A stretch of DNA of 64,000 nucleotides from Tridacna crocea (GCA_943736015.1 OX031068.1:31120296-31184295), one strand, 5' to 3'; numbered from the stretch's first letter, positions 1 through 12,189 are shown. The notes: a model not told the origin generated them from the sequence alone. Translations and numbers: made by a program.

Positions 1-267
1 TAAATAGATGTTTTATAACCACATGAAGGTGGGGGGGAATGTTAAAATCATTCTGTCACTTAAATAGATCTTGTAGGTACTCATTAGAATTATCTCATTC
101 AGTGAGAGTATACATGGAGGTTTCATTCTGTAACGTTAAATTCTGAGCTACCTGGCCGACTGAAAACATTGTGGAAAAATCAGAAATGGTGATAACTATT
201 ATGGGAAAACATGGCAAAAAAAAAAGACACAGCTGGAAACCAGCATCTTCTTTTACCATGTTTTTCA

Positions 268-489
268 ATCCTTTACCACACAATCCCGACATTTAACTAC
301 CCTGGGAAAGAAGCTGTCTGAAAACTGTTGGAAAAGAAGAAAATGCTAGTAACCAACATTTTCTCCTTTTCTCACGATGTTTTCTTCCTTTCCAAAAAGA
401 AATTTCAAATTTTTGTCACTTTTACCTTGTCGTCTGCAAATGCTTTCAATTTGGACCAGTCTAAATTTTGTTGTTTGGTAAAGAGTTAA
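268..489 (+). mobile_element. Family A MITE
   Basis: The end shares TTAA (486-489) with the next copy. The palindrome is weak. Confidence 0.75.
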
Positions 490-691
490 CCCATTACCAC
501 ACAACCCGTACTTTGACACCCCTGAGAAAGAAGCCTTTAGAAAACATTGTAACCAACATTTTCTCCTTTTCCCACAATGTTTTCTACCCTTTGCAAAACA
601 AATTTCAAATTTCCAGTCACTTTTATTTTGTCGTCTGCAAATGCTTTCAATTTGGACAAGTCTATAATATTGTCGTTTGGTAATGAGTTAA
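486..691 (+). mobile_element. Family A MITE
   Basis: The left palindrome arm is deleted. Same direction as its left neighbour. Confidence 0.75.
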
Positions 692-939
692 AGTATTGTC
701 CCTTAGTTTCAAACAAATTTATGCTCTGTGGTTAAATATGCTGGACTTTAAAACAAAGGATTGTCCTGCCTTGATCCTCACGGCAAGTAAGAGTTTTATG
801 GATTGTCCTTTGGCAAGGTATTCCAAAGCCTCAGCCTTGGGCAGGTAAAACTCGTGGAAACAAATGAAAGATTCAGCTGTCTTTGTAATATGACAAGTAT
901 TGTTGAAAGCAGTAAAAAACATCAGCCACTCAATCTATG

Positions 940-1007
940 AAAAAAAAGAAAGAGGGTTTCTGAAAACATTGTTGCAAAAGGAGAAGTTGTTAGTAACCTG
1001 CATTTTC
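940..1007 (+). mobile_element. Left part of a family A MITE cut by the 1008-3426 element
   Basis: GAAAACATTGTTGCAAAAGG and AACCTGCATTTTC stop exactly at the tandem-repeat element. A degenerate right part may follow at 3427-3460. Confidence 0.55.
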
Positions 1008-3426
1008 AGCTCACCTGAATAGTAGGTTTCAGAGTGAGCTTTTGTGATAGTGCTGTGTCTGTCATCTGTCGTCAACTTTTTACCTTGTGTATGCTCTAGA
1101 GGCCACATTTTTCTTCCGATACTCATGAAACTTGGTCAGAATGTTTGCTTTGATAAAATCTCGGATGAGTTCAAATATGGGTCATGTCAAGTCAAAAACT
1201 AGGTCAAATCTTAGAAAAACCTTGTGTATGCTCTAGAGGCCACATTTTCAGTCCGATACTCATGAAACTTGGTCAGAATGTTTGCCTGGTTTAAACCTTT
1301 GAGGAGATTGAAAAATGGGTTATGTGGGGTCAAAAACCAGGTCATTAGGTCAAATCTTAGAAAAACCTTATGTACGCTCTAGAGGCCACATTTTCCTCCA
1401 ATACTCATATAACTTGGTCAGAATGTTTGCCTCGATAAATAATTTTGAGATTGGGTCATTTCAGGTGAGAAAGTAGATCACTATGTCAAATCTCAGAAAA
1501 ACCTTGTGTACACACTAGAGGCCACATATTCAGTCCGATACTCATGAAACTTGGTCATAATCTTTGCCTCGATGTAATCTTGGATGAGTTCGAAATTGGG
1601 TCATGTAGGGTCAAAAAGTAGGACATTAGATTAAATCTTAGAAAAACCTTGTGTACGCTCTAGATGCCTTGTTTTCAGTCCAATACTCATGAAACTTGGT
1701 CAGAATGTCTTCCTGGATAAAAATTGGGACAATTTCAAAATTGGATCAAAACGGGTAAAATAGTAGGTTACTAGGTCAAATATTAGAAAAACTTTGTGTA
1801 TGCTCTAGAGGCCTCATTTTTGGTCCGATGCTCATGAAACTTGGCCAGAAGCTTTGCCTAAATGTAGTCTTCGATTAATTTAAAAATGGATCATGTGGGG
1901 TCAAAAAATAGGTTATTAGTTCAAATCTTAGAAAAACCTTGTGTATGCTGTTGAGGCCATATTATCGGTCCAGTACTAATGAAACTTGATCAGAATTTGC
2001 CTGGATGAAATCTTAGACAAGTTTGACAATGGATCCTGTTGGGTCAAAAAGTAGGTCACTAGGTCGAATCTTAGAAAAACATTGTGTATGCTCTAGAGGC
2101 CACATTTTCAGTCTTATACTCATGAAACTTGGTCAGAATGTTTTTCGCGATTAAATCTTGCATGAGTTTGAAAATGGGTCATGTCAGGTCAAAATTAGGT
2201 CACTACGTCAAATTTTAGAAAAACTTTGTGTACGCTCCAGGTTCCACATTTTCAGTCCGATACTCATAAAACTTGGTCAGAATGTTTTTATTAATGAAAT
2301 CTTGGACAAGTTCGAATATTGGTCATGTTTGGTCAAAAACTGTGTCACCAAGTCATATCTTAGAAAACCCTTGTGTATGCTAAAGGCCACATTTTCAGTC
2401 TGATACTCATGAAACTTGGTAAGAATGTTTGCCTTGATAAAATTTTGGATGAGTTTGAAAATCGGTCATGTCAGGTCTAAAACTAGGTCACCAAATCAAA
2501 TCTTAGAAAACCTTAGTGTATGCTCTAGAGACCCCATTTTCAGTCCAGTACTTATGAAACTTGGTCAGCATGTTTGCCACTATGAAATCTCAGATGATTT
2601 GAAATTAGGTCATGTCAGGTCAAAAAGTAGGTCACTAGGTCAAATCTCAAAAAATCCTTGTGTACGTGCTAGAGGCCACATTTTCAGTCTGATACTCATG
2701 GAACTTGGTCAGAATGTTTGCCTCGATGAAACCTCAGACAAGTTTGAAATTGGGTCATTTTAGGTCAAAAAGTAGTCCACTAGATAAAGTCTCAGACAAA
2801 CCTTGTGTATACTCCAGAGGCCACATTTTCAGTCCAATACATCATGAAACTTGGTCAGAATGTCTGCCTGGATATAAGTTGGGACAATTTTAAAATTGGG
2901 TCATGTCAGGTTAAAAAAGTAGGTTATTAGGTCAAATATTAGAAAAACCTTGTGTATGCTCTAGAGGCCTCATTTTTTTGTCCGATACTCATGAAACTTG
3001 GCCAGAAGCATTACCTAAATAAAATCTTTCACAAATTTAAAAATGGATCATGTGGGGTCAAACACTAGGTCACTAGGTCAAATCTTAGAAAAACCTTGTG
3101 TATGCTGTAGAGGCCATATTATTGGTCCAATACTCGTGAAACTTGGTCAGAATGTTTACCACGATGAAATCTTAGATATGTACAAAAATGGATCCTGTTG
3201 TGGGTAAAAAACTAGGTCATTTGGTCAAATCTTAGAAAAACCTTGTGTACACTCTAGAGGCCAAATTATCGGTCCAATACTCATGAAACTTGGTAAGAAG
3301 GTTTGCCTAAATTAAATCTTGGACGAGATTGAAAATGGGCCATGTCAGGTCAAAATTTAGGTCACTAGATTGAATTTGGTTGAGAGGCTCAGGTGAGCGA
3401 CTCTATGGCCATAATGGTCGTCTTGT
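1008..3426 (+). mobile_element. Pearl/Helentron-like element with ~145-bp central tandem array
   Basis: The left end is AGCTCACCTGAA with an imperfect hairpin, followed by TTTTGTGATAGTGCTGTGTC. Then come about 16 diverged units of ~145 bp, each with CTCTAGAGGCCACATTTTCA, CATGAAACTTGGTCAGAATG and GTCACTAGGTCAAATCTTAG. The right end is CTCAGGTGAGCGA, then GGCCATAATGG and CTTGT. Non-autonomous elements with a ~150-bp tandem core and hairpin termini are known in bivalves (pearl family, assigned to Helitron/Helentron). Assignment here is by architecture only. The long ORFs in the array arise from the repeat unit. Confidence 0.75.
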
Positions 3427-3474
3427 TTTCTATTTCTAAAATGTCTTTACCATTATGAAAAAAAAAACTGTCAT

Positions 3475-3690
3475 TTAACCCTTTACCACACAATCCAGAC
3501 TTTTAAGGACCCTGAGAAAGAAGCCTATAGAAAACATTGTGAGAAAATGCTGGTAACCAGCCTTTTCTCACAATATTTTCTACCCTATTAAAGTCAGAAA
3601 TCAGAAATAACAAGATTAATTAGTTGTCTGCACATGCTTCTAATTTGGTCCAGTCTAAAATAATGTCATTTGGTAAAGAGATCATTGGTT
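3475..3690 (+). mobile_element. Family A MITE with shortened stem
   Basis: Both stem arms lack the same ~8-bp segment (GGAAAAGG on the left, CCTTTTCC on the right). Confidence 0.8.
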
Positions 3691-3902
3691 GCCACACAAT
3701 CCCGAGCTCTAACATCCCTGAAAAAGAAGCCATTTGAAAATATATTGTGAGAAAATGCTGGTAACCATCATTTTTCTCCTTTTTCCAGAACAGTTTTTAC
3801 CCTTTCAAGTATGATTCCCAACATTTTAGTTCATTTAAATTGTTTTCTGCAAACGCTCTGAATTTGAACAAGTTCAACATTTTGTCATGTGATAGAGAGT
3901 GA
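3682..3902 (+). mobile_element. Family A MITE, degenerate
   Basis: The terminal TTAAs are decayed. CACACAATCCCGAG and the stem remnants are recognisable. Confidence 0.6.
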
Positions 3903-3985
3903 AGGCACAATATTTATTTTTGTTTGAAAATGCTTTCATTTTGGACAAGTCTAAAAGTTCGTTTTATGGGTCACATAATCCCTAC

Positions 3986-4216
3986 TTAACCCTCTACCAC
4001 ACAATTATGACTGAGAAAGAAGCCTTTTGAAAAACATGGTGGGAAAAAGAGAAAATGCTGGTTACCAGCATTTTCTCCTTTTTCCCCCAATGTTTTCTAC
4101 CCTATCAAAGCAAAATTGTACCATTTTAGCCGCTTTGAAATTGTCCTCCTCTGCAAAATAAATTAATGCTTTGAATTTGGATAGGTCTAAAATTTTGCTG
4201 TGTGGTTATGGGATAA
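3986..4216 (+). mobile_element. Family A MITE
   Basis: CCCTCTACCACACAATTATG start, right end decayed to GGGATAA. Confidence 0.7.
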
Positions 4217-4404
4217 GGACCATTAGAAAGAAGCCTTTTGAAAACTTGGTGGAAAAATGCTGGTAACCAGAATTTATCCTTCTTCCACAGTGTTCTCCAC
4301 TCTTACTAAAACTATTCTCATTTTTTAATTCACATATATATTATAGTCTGCATGTGCTTCGAATTTGGGCAAGTCTAAAGTTGTTGTTTGAGGTGAAGAG
4401 TTAA
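4217..4404 (+). mobile_element. Family A MITE, left end truncated
   Basis: Begins at GGACCATTAGAAAGAAGCC. Its right TTAA is shared with the next copy. Confidence 0.65.
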
Positions 4405-4629
4405 CCATATGCCAATGAACCCAGACTCTAAATGACCCTGAGAAAGAAGCCCTCTGAAAATATGATGAGAAAAAGAAGAAAATGTTTATAACTAGCATTT
4501 CTCCTTTTCCCATAATGTTTTCCATCCTTAACTAGCCCAAAATTTCAATTTTTGAGTCAAATTTATTTGTCGTTTGCAAATGACTTAAATTTGGACAAGT
4601 CCAAATATTTCTTGTATGACAAGGATTAA
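4401..4629 (+). mobile_element. Family A MITE, diverged
   Basis: Left end CCATATGCCAATGAACCC. The right end is damaged before TTAA. Confidence 0.65.
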
Positions 4630-5039
4630 ACACCTAAAAAGACGTAATGATACTAGCCCACTCAAAGCAGAAAAAGCACGTGGAATGTTTTTAAAAAATA
4701 AGTAAATGGAACAGTCCAATTTAACTAATACTCACCACGTGCAATGTAATGTGTTTCAAACATACATGTATCAAATACAAATCTAAAAATAAAGTTTCAA
4801 TTTGTCTTTGGTCATATAATTAAAGTCACCTTGTACATCCGTATTAGATTAATTTTTTACCAATCTCATGTTTCTATGACCCTTACTCTTTTGAAAACAT
4901 TGAGGGAAATGGAGAAAATGCTTGTAACCAGCATTTTAACTTTTCCCACAATGTTTTCTACGCTGTCAAACGAATCTAAAATTTTGTTGTCTGCACCAAC
5001 CCGAATTAGAATTACATAAAAATAATATACTTTTTCATA

Positions 5040-6250
5040 TCAGGAGAAGCCAAGGAAATGGACTGGTCCTAATTCAAGAACTGATTCGGACTCTTCCATT
5101 TCACAACTTCTTAATTGTACAAAAGGGAAAATCCTAATCAAAGTAATACAAATACACTATTCCATAAATGGACAAATCTGTACCAGAGAAACAATAATGT
5201 AAATGGAATGATTCAAATTTAGGAAGTTTAAATGGACTCAACCAAAAAACGCAGGAGGACTTTCAACTGAAAAATAACTGTAGAAAGAATGAAATGGGCA
5301 GATCCAATTTCTAGACATACAGAACAACCATTCCATTAAAAGGTAAGTGTATTATCGAATATCAGAAAAACACGAACATGACTCCAAAAGAAAAAAAATG
5401 GAATGATCCAAATTCAAAGATCTTGATTAGGTTCATCCCTTGAATTTCGTGTGAAAAACAAGCGCTTAAAATAATGAAATGGGCAAATCCAAATTCAAGT
5501 AATTCAAATAAACTATTCCAGAAATGGTGGAGTCAGTATCGAATTTAACAGAAACGTACAGAATTTAGGCAAAAAGAAAAGTGGAAAAATCCAAATTCAA
5601 AAACTTGATTGAACTCGTCTGTATGAATGAAGACAGACTTTCCGATGAAAAACGACAACAAAAGATAATCAAATGGAATAATCCAAATTCGAATAATACA
5701 TATAAACTGTTCTAGAAGTAGGAAAATCAGCATCGAATTTAACACAAATACACAGAATTCAAACTAAAAAATGGAATGATCCAAATTAAAGAGATTTGAT
5801 TGAAGTCGCCCCGGAATACAAGCAGACTTTCTTACCAAATAATGACTGCAGAAAAGAATAAAATGGACAAATCCAAATTCAACTCATACACATAAACTAT
5901 TCCAGAAATGGTAAAGTCAGCATGGAATTGAAGAGAAACACACATAATTTAAACAAGAAGAAAAATGGAATGATCCAAATTCAAGAAATCTTGATAGACT
6001 CATCCATGAAATGCAGGTAGACTTTCATGTTGAAAAACAACAGAAAAGATTAAGATGGACAAATCCAAATTCAAGCAATACAAATAAACTTTTCCATAAA
6101 TAGACGAATAAGCATCGAATTTAAGAGAAATATACATAATAAGAGCAGAAGGAAAAATGGAGTGATCCAAATTCGAGAAACTTGATTAGATTAATCCATG
6201 TAAGAAAGGAGGAAAAGGGAGAAAATGGAGTGAAACTAAATTCAAGAAAT
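5040..6250. repeat. Diverged ~190-bp satellite
   Basis: AAATGGAATGATCCAAATTC-like blocks recur at about 5202, 5396, 5579, 5769, 5963 and 6154 (spacing 183-194). A half-period relative, GGACAAATCCAAATTCAA, recurs near 5487, 5673, 5867 and 6056. Units are far diverged, and flanking DNA to about 6950 keeps scattered ATGGACTCTTCC blocks. No coding frame persists. Confidence 0.6.
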
Positions 6251-6959
6251 TCGAATTGACTCTCCCAGTTTCAAGGGTTTAAAGTTAAGACGTTACAATG
6301 ACACGACCCAAATTCGACAATTCTGGTCACAAAAGTTCAAGAAAAACTAAGAAAAATGGTCCAATCAAAACTAAGTTGTTACAATGGACTCTTCCATCTG
6401 AGCCGACTATTTAAAACGATTTTGAAGAAAATCTGAAGAAAATGAAATCAATTTTTCCAAAATGGATATGACAGTGACTGAAGAATATTGGACTTTTCCA
6501 TACCTAATGAATTTAAATGGACTCTTCCTCTAACAAAACAGTTCAAGGAAAACAGGTGGACTGCTCCAAATTAAAAAGTTTCTGTCAGAAAATTCATGCA
6601 AGAAGTTATAAAATGGGCTTACACAAGACTGTAGAAATTCAAATGGACTTTTCCAGTTTTACGTGTATGAATACAAGGATTGCCAATGGACTTGTCTAAA
6701 ATCAAACGTCCAAAGAACTTTTCTCATACTTAAAACCGTACACAATGTCTCACTTAAATAGTCTCTATTAACACGTGACCCATCAGACACACGTGGAAAA
6801 ATAGGAACGAATGGGTTTATCCAAACTCAAGTGTATTGCATAGTTATTCCAATTACATGTAACTCTTTAAAAGTAGAAACACATAAGCCTACAAACAAAA
6901 TAATGGACCAACCCAAATATATGAAACCTCAATTCCCTCCTTCATGAAGAAATTTTCTA

Positions 6960-7189
6960 TTAACCCTTTCCCAAACGACAAACTTTTGGACTAGACCAAA
7001 TTGAAAGCATTTGCAGACGGCAATTCAGCTCTTGCTGAAAAGATAATTTCTGTCTATGACAGATTAGAAAACATTGTGGGAAAAGGAGAAAATGCTGGTT
7101 ACCAGCATTTTCTCCTTTTCCCACAATGTTTTCAAAAAAGCTACTATCCCAGACCCGTAAAAACCAGGGATTGTTTGGGAAAGAGTTAA
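6960..7189 (-). mobile_element. Family A MITE, CCAGGGATTG subtype
   Basis: Intact stem. The conserved end reads AAAACCAGGGATTGTTTGGG rather than AAAAGTCGGGATTGTGTGG, which marks a subtype. Confidence 0.85.
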
Positions 7190-7990
7190 TACTAATTTAA
7201 AAATGGACTCTTCCAATTTCAAGAAATTAAATCAGCCTCTTCCATGAAAATCAAAAAGGATTTGAAAATGAATAAACTGACCCAAATTCAAGAAATTTGA
7301 ACAAACTGACCAATCTGATTCAATAAACCTCTTAACCTCTCTCTCTTGCTTGCTTTCTCCCTTCCTCTCTCCTTCTCTCCCTCACTCTGTCACTCTGTAC
7401 AACTGTTTTGTTCAATGAAATATTTGCCATATACGATTTGGTAACGGAAAACATAACAAAAAACTGTTCATATTCAGTAGCTTTGATTTTATTTATGATG
7501 ACAACACAAAACACGTGCATTATGAAGTTTCGGCGAGATATGTAAGTAAAACAAAACTATACATTCAGTCAATATCAAACAACAGGAAGACAGATCTTTT
7601 CTACATTGTAAAAATGGACGCAACTACTGATGACTATTTGTAAATTGGAACTAATCGCTGATGCTATAAATCATTTACCTAATCGACACAATTTTGGGCT
7701 AGCGTAAACTCAGAGCATTAGTAGACAATTCAGTCAATACCAAACAACAGGAACACAGAATCGCTCTACATTGTAACTTGGAAGCAACTGCTGATGACTA
7801 CGACTATTTGTAAATTGGAAACAATTACTCAAAGCATTTGCAGACGATAATTTAAATATGGCCAAAACGGAATTTGTTTTTGACAGGGTAGAAACTGCTG
7901 ATTGTCAACGACGTTTTTTTTTTGTATTCTTTCCAAGAATTTTCTTAACATCTTAGCCACATGAAATATGGCTTTTGCAACTTCTTTTAA
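7190..7990. other. No gene; low-complexity and duplicated spacer
   Basis: A pyrimidine-rich CTCTC/CTTCC tract at 7330-7400, a duplicated block (AATTCAGTCAATACCAAACA at ~7566 and ~7730), and a decayed family A remnant at 7830-7900. Confidence 0.5.
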
Positions 7991-7991
7991 T

Positions 7992-8180
7992 TTAATCCTT
8001 TATAACACTATCCCAAGTTTTAACAACCCTGAAAATGAAAGCTTTTGAAAACATTATGGGGAAAGGAGAAAATGCTGGTAACCAGCATTTTCTTCTTTTC
8101 CCAAAATGTTTTTCACCCTTTCATAAACAGGTTTCTTTGCATGGACTTTGATCAATTTGACCTCTGTAAATATATTTTAA
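7992..8180 (+). mobile_element. Family A MITE, right part truncated
   Basis: Stem intact. The 3' part is replaced by unrelated sequence up to the TTAA shared with the next copy. Confidence 0.65.
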
Positions 8181-8401
8181 CCCTTTACCAAACAATCACT
8201 GGTTTTTATGACCCTGAGATAGAAGCCTTTTGAAAACGTGACAGAAGGAGAAAATGGTGGTAACCAGCATTTTCTCCTTTTCCCACAATGTTTTCTACAC
8301 TGCTGGAAAGAAATTTCAATTTCTGAGTTTCATTTATTTTGTCTGCTAGTGCTTTCAATTTAGGCCAGTCTAAGTTTTTTTTTCATTTGGGCAACGGTTA
8401 A
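8177..8401 (+). mobile_element. Family A MITE
   Basis: CAAACAATCACTGGTTTTTA start. Right end GGGCAACGGTTAA. The SINE at 8404 follows. Confidence 0.8.
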
Positions 8402-8403
8402 CA

Positions 8404-9012
8404 CCTCAGATCATATCACAGCTGACAGTGCACCCAAACATGTATTTCTGGTCTTTCTCTCACAGTACACCGACAGGACTTTCTTTCCAAGTTACTGACT
8501 GCTTATCTTGTTGAGGTGAGAGTAGAAAAATTGCTGTGAGGGAAGTTTGCCTTAACCCTGTATCAGTCCCAAGGAATGGACAAAAGCCCACTGGGACAAA
8601 AACCCACTAGGGACAAAAGCCCCCTGGACAATAACCCACTTCTAATTTTTGCAGGGAGGACAAATGCCCACTACTTATAGGTCAAAGGTTAGCCATGCCC
8701 TGCCAGGTCAGTTCTTACAGCCTTTTATCTAATTGTAAGTAGGATATAATCAACACAAGTGTCCAAGTGGGCTTTCATCCAATTGGGCTTTTGTCCTAGT
8801 GGGCTTTTGTCCTGGTGGGCTTTTGTTTTAGTGGGTTTTTGTCTCATTGGGCTTTTTTTGTCAAGTGGGCTTTTGTCCTAGTGGGATTTTTTTTGTCCAG
8901 TGGACTTTTGTCCTAGTGGGCTTTTGACCAGTGGGCCATTGTCCCACACCCATCAAACTCACAACCACTACGTCATGAGTCAGATATGTTAACGACAGAG
9001 CCACCAGGCAAC
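8404..9012 (-). mobile_element. tRNA-type SINE, split by a foldback element
   Basis: Tail and body are at 8404-8565, tRNA-like head at 8952-9012. The parts align with the intact SINE at 12941-13190 (shared TGTTGAGGTGAGAG..., GGGAAGTTTGCC, and ..CACAACCACTACGTCATGAGTC). Confidence 0.6.
8566..8951. mobile_element. Foldback element with minisatellite arms, nested in a SINE
   Basis: The left arm has a few units of GGACAAAAGCCCACT. The right arm has about ten inverted units of AGTGGGCTTTTGTCC. The two arms are ~100 bp apart. Flanked by ATCA on both sides, and SINE sequence continues across. Confidence 0.65.
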
Positions 9013-9041
9013 AATTATTGCATAGGGAGAAACTGCTTTTC

Positions 9042-9240
9042 CAAAACAATAAATTCTAGACTCTTCCAAACTCAAAGAGTTTACAGACAACAATTTCAAA
9101 TTTGATAAAAATGGCAGAAAGTTCTCCAAATGGGTATAACATTCTGTGGGAAAAGGAGAAATTGCTTTTTATGAGCAATTTCTCCTTTTCTCACAGTGTT
9201 TTCAAAAGACTTGTACTGCAGACACGTAAAAAAAAAGGCT
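9042..9240 (-). mobile_element. Family A MITE, GAGAAATTGCT stem variant
   Basis: Arms GGAGAAATTGCT / AGCAATTTCTCC have changed in step. Both ends are decayed. Confidence 0.6.
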
Positions 9241-9243
9241 TGT

Positions 9244-9393
9244 AATAATCTTCTTTCTATCGTGGTTTATCGTTCAACAAACCACATTGTGAGTTACGAG
9301 GCGCAATGAATAAATGATCGCCCTCATTGATTATTTATTGTGCCTCACAACAGGGTTTATTGAACGATAAACCATAATAGAAAAAAGATTATT
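9244..9393. mobile_element. Family E palindromic MITE
   Basis: AATCTTCTTTCTATCGTGG, TTTATCGTTCAACAAACC and the inverse arms enclose ATGAATAAATGATCGCCCTC. A second copy is at 58507-58668. Confidence 0.7.
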
Positions 9394-9456
9394 TCTTAAT
9401 TCAGCAAGGGTAAGCAAAATACAAGAATTAATGGTGAAGTAGTCAGGAACTTCATT

Positions 9457-9677
9457 CTAACCCTTTACTACATAAGGACGACTTTTGAAGTCCCTGAGGT
9501 AGAAGCCTTTTGAAAACATTGTGGGGAAAAGAAGAAAATGCTGGTAACCAGCATTTTCTCCTTTTCCCAAAATGTTTTCTATCTTTCCAAAGAGAAATAG
9601 AATTATTTAAGACATATTTATGTTTTTGCCTGCAACTTTCTTCAATTTAGACAAGTCAAAAATTTTGTGGTATATTA
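9457..9677 (+). mobile_element. Family A MITE
   Basis: Stem complete (GGGGAAAAGAAGAAAATGC). The right end is a bare TATTAA. Confidence 0.75.
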
Positions 9678-9764
9678 AAGATTCTTAATCAAACAACAAA
9701 ATATTAGACTGAATGTAGTTTTTATACACCACAACAAATGCTACAGTAAGATGAATTTTTTACT

Positions 9765-9891
9765 TTCAAAGAGTAGAAAACATTGTGGGAAAAGATAAAA
9801 AATGCTGGTAACCAGCATTTTCTTTCTTTCTCATACTGTTTTCCATAAAGTCTTCTTCGTTTCCAAGGGATTGTTTTGTAAAGGGTTGAAA
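9765..9891 (-). mobile_element. Family A MITE, right part only
   Basis: Stem plus CCAAGGGATTGTTTTGTAAA end. The left half is missing. Confidence 0.6.
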
Positions 9892-10013
9892 AATATTAAC
9901 TTCTCAACTGACTCACACCACAATCCAACAAAACATACAAAAAAAAAAGCTAACAAAGAAGCACACATAGTTAAACCCCGCCACCTGACAAAATATTGCT
10001 TAAAAAGTAGCCT

Positions 10014-10231
10014 TTAGCCCTTTACTACACAATAACAACTTTCAACACCCCTGAAAGAGAAGGTTTTACAAAACATTGTGGGAAAAGGAGAAAATGCTGG
10101 TTACCAACATTTTCTCCTTTTCCCACAATGTTTTTCCTTCCCTTTCAAAGAAAAATCATTTCATATATAACCACACTGAAACTGTTATCAGTAAATGCTT
10201 TCAATTCCGACAAGTATAAAAGATCACTTAA
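10014..10231 (+). mobile_element. Family A MITE
   Basis: Stem perfect with GCTGGTTACCAAC centre. The right end is decayed. Confidence 0.7.
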
Positions 10232-10469
10232 GCTGGCCTACAGTCAGTTTTGATCAACACTGCAGAATACATAAAAATCCTGTAATTGCACAACAAACAC
10301 TTTTAAACTCTGAACCACAGAAGAAAGTTTTAAACTTGCACAAACTGAAAGCAGTTGCAGAGGAAATTATGTCATATATTCTCAATTTGTCCTTCACAAA
10401 TTCTTTCAAGAAGGTCAAGTCTTTAATTCTTGTCCTCTGGTACTAAGTCAATGCTTCCAAAAAATGATG

Positions 10470-10696
10470 CAGAGCCCCAGATAGTTGGAATAATTTTGAT
10501 TTCAGAATTGAATTACATGTATCACTTATTCTCCACTAAATACTATGTTGTGGGTACTCATTAGAATTGTCTCACCGAGACGATTCTAAAGAGTACCCAC
10601 AACATAGGGTTTTGAAGAGATAGTACCCACAACATAGGGTTTTGAAGAGAAACAATTGAATAAGAATATCATTACTCTCTCTTATCTGGAGCTTTG
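10470..10696. mobile_element. Family B MITE with internal tandem duplication
   Basis: The ends CAGAGCCCCAGAT/TCTGGAGCTTTG flank a central palindrome GTGGGTACTCATTAGAAT / ATTCTAAAGAGTACCCAC. A 31-bp block, AGTACCCACAACATAGGG + TTTTGAAGAGA, is present twice in tandem. Confidence 0.75.
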
Positions 10697-10948
10697 TATG
10701 ATGAAGAAAAGAAATCCAAAAATAAATGCTACAAAATGTGCGAAAAATATTAAAATCTAAGACTGACATATGCTGTGAGTAACAGACATAAAAAATTGCA
10801 AGTGTAGAGTAAAAAAATTACACAAAGTTGGCTTTTACATTAACTCTTACCAAACAATCAATACAATGATTTAAGAACACTGAGGAAGGACGCCTATGAA
10901 AACTCTGTAGGAAAAGATGAAAATGATATAAATCAGAATTTCCGCCTT

Positions 10949-11174
10949 TTTACCATTACCACACAATCGCTACTTTTGACGACCCTGAAAAAAGAAGCCT
11001 TTAGAAAACACTGTGGGAAAAGGAGAAAATGTTGGTAACCAGCATTTCCTCCTATTCCCACAATGTTTTCTACCCTTCACAAAACAAATTTCAAATTTTC
11101 AGTCACTTTTATTTTGTTGTCTGCAAATGCTTTCGATTTGGACAAGCCTAAAATATGTCATTTGGTAATGAGTT
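10949..11174 (+). mobile_element. Family A MITE, CTACTTTTGACG subtype
   Basis: Joined tail-to-tail with the next copy through GAGTTCACTC, a mutated TTAA. A truncated copy lies just left (10840-10948). Confidence 0.75.
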
Positions 11175-11403
11175 CACTCTTCACCAAACATCAAATTTAA
11201 AGACGGGTCCGAATTGAAAGCATTGAAAAACAACAAAATGAATGTGACCGAAAAATTGAAATATGGATTTGGGAAGGGTAGAAAACATTGTGGGAAAAGG
11301 AGAAAATGCTGGTTACCAGCATTTTCTCCTTTTCCCACAATGTTTTCTGAGGGCTTCTTTCGCAGGGTCATCAAAAGTAGGAATTGCGTGGTAAAGAACT
11401 AAG
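11171..11403 (-). mobile_element. Family A MITE
   Basis: Perfect stem. Ends AAAAGTAGGAATTGCGTGG. Confidence 0.75.
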
Positions 11404-11683
11404 GTCATATTAATTCAGTGAAATCGCACTTTAGTACATTTATTCACGTGCCAGTGTTTTCAAAATTAGCTAAGTCTTACATTTTTGTCATCTTGTACTA
11501 GCTATCACCATGTAGATAATATTTTTACACAGCAGCAATATATAATTTTGAAAATATTGTTAAAAAAGTAGCAACGGCTTGGTTCGTAAAAATGCTCATT
11601 TTCTCTTTCAGCTCCTTCCTTTTCTTTATTTCTTCTCTCTTTTTGTTTTTAATCTTCCTTTCTGGTATGTACAGGTGCAAATC

Positions 11684-11900
11684 CCTTTACCAAACAATCC
11701 CTGGTTTTTACGACCCAAAGATATAAGCCTCCTGAAAACATTGTGGGAAAAGGAGAAAATGCTGGTAACCGGCATATCTCCTTTTCCCACAATGTTTTCT
11801 ACCCTGCTGTAAACGAACTTCAATTTTTGTGTTACATTTGTTATGTCATCTGCAAATGCCTTCAATTTGGACTAGTCCAAGATTTTTTGGTAAAGAGTAA
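11684..11900 (+). mobile_element. Family A MITE, CCCTGGTTTTTACG subtype
   Basis: Stem perfect with CTGGTAACCGGC centre. A solo right end lies at 11945-11973. Confidence 0.8.
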
Positions 11901-12189
11901 AACTACCACTGCTGTTCTTTTACAACTTTATGAAGATGAGTCCAAAACGTTGTTGTTTGGTGAGGAGTTAAAATTGCCTTTTTGAGAATTAGTACACATA
12001 CATAATAACAACATAAGCAAAATTAAATCAAAAAATTAAAATGGAATTCAAACTGGATTGTCTATCATTTACTACCAGCTTGCAGCTTTTTCTATCTTCC
12101 AACATTACAGTTTGTCCGCGATGCTGAATTGACTTGTCTTGTAAACTGTCACATCCATATTACTCCCATCAAACTGAAAGTAGATAAAA

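Noticed and set aside
1008-3426. CRISPR-like regular repeat array
   Set aside because: Units are contiguous ~145-bp tandem copies without unique spacers, and the genome is eukaryotic.
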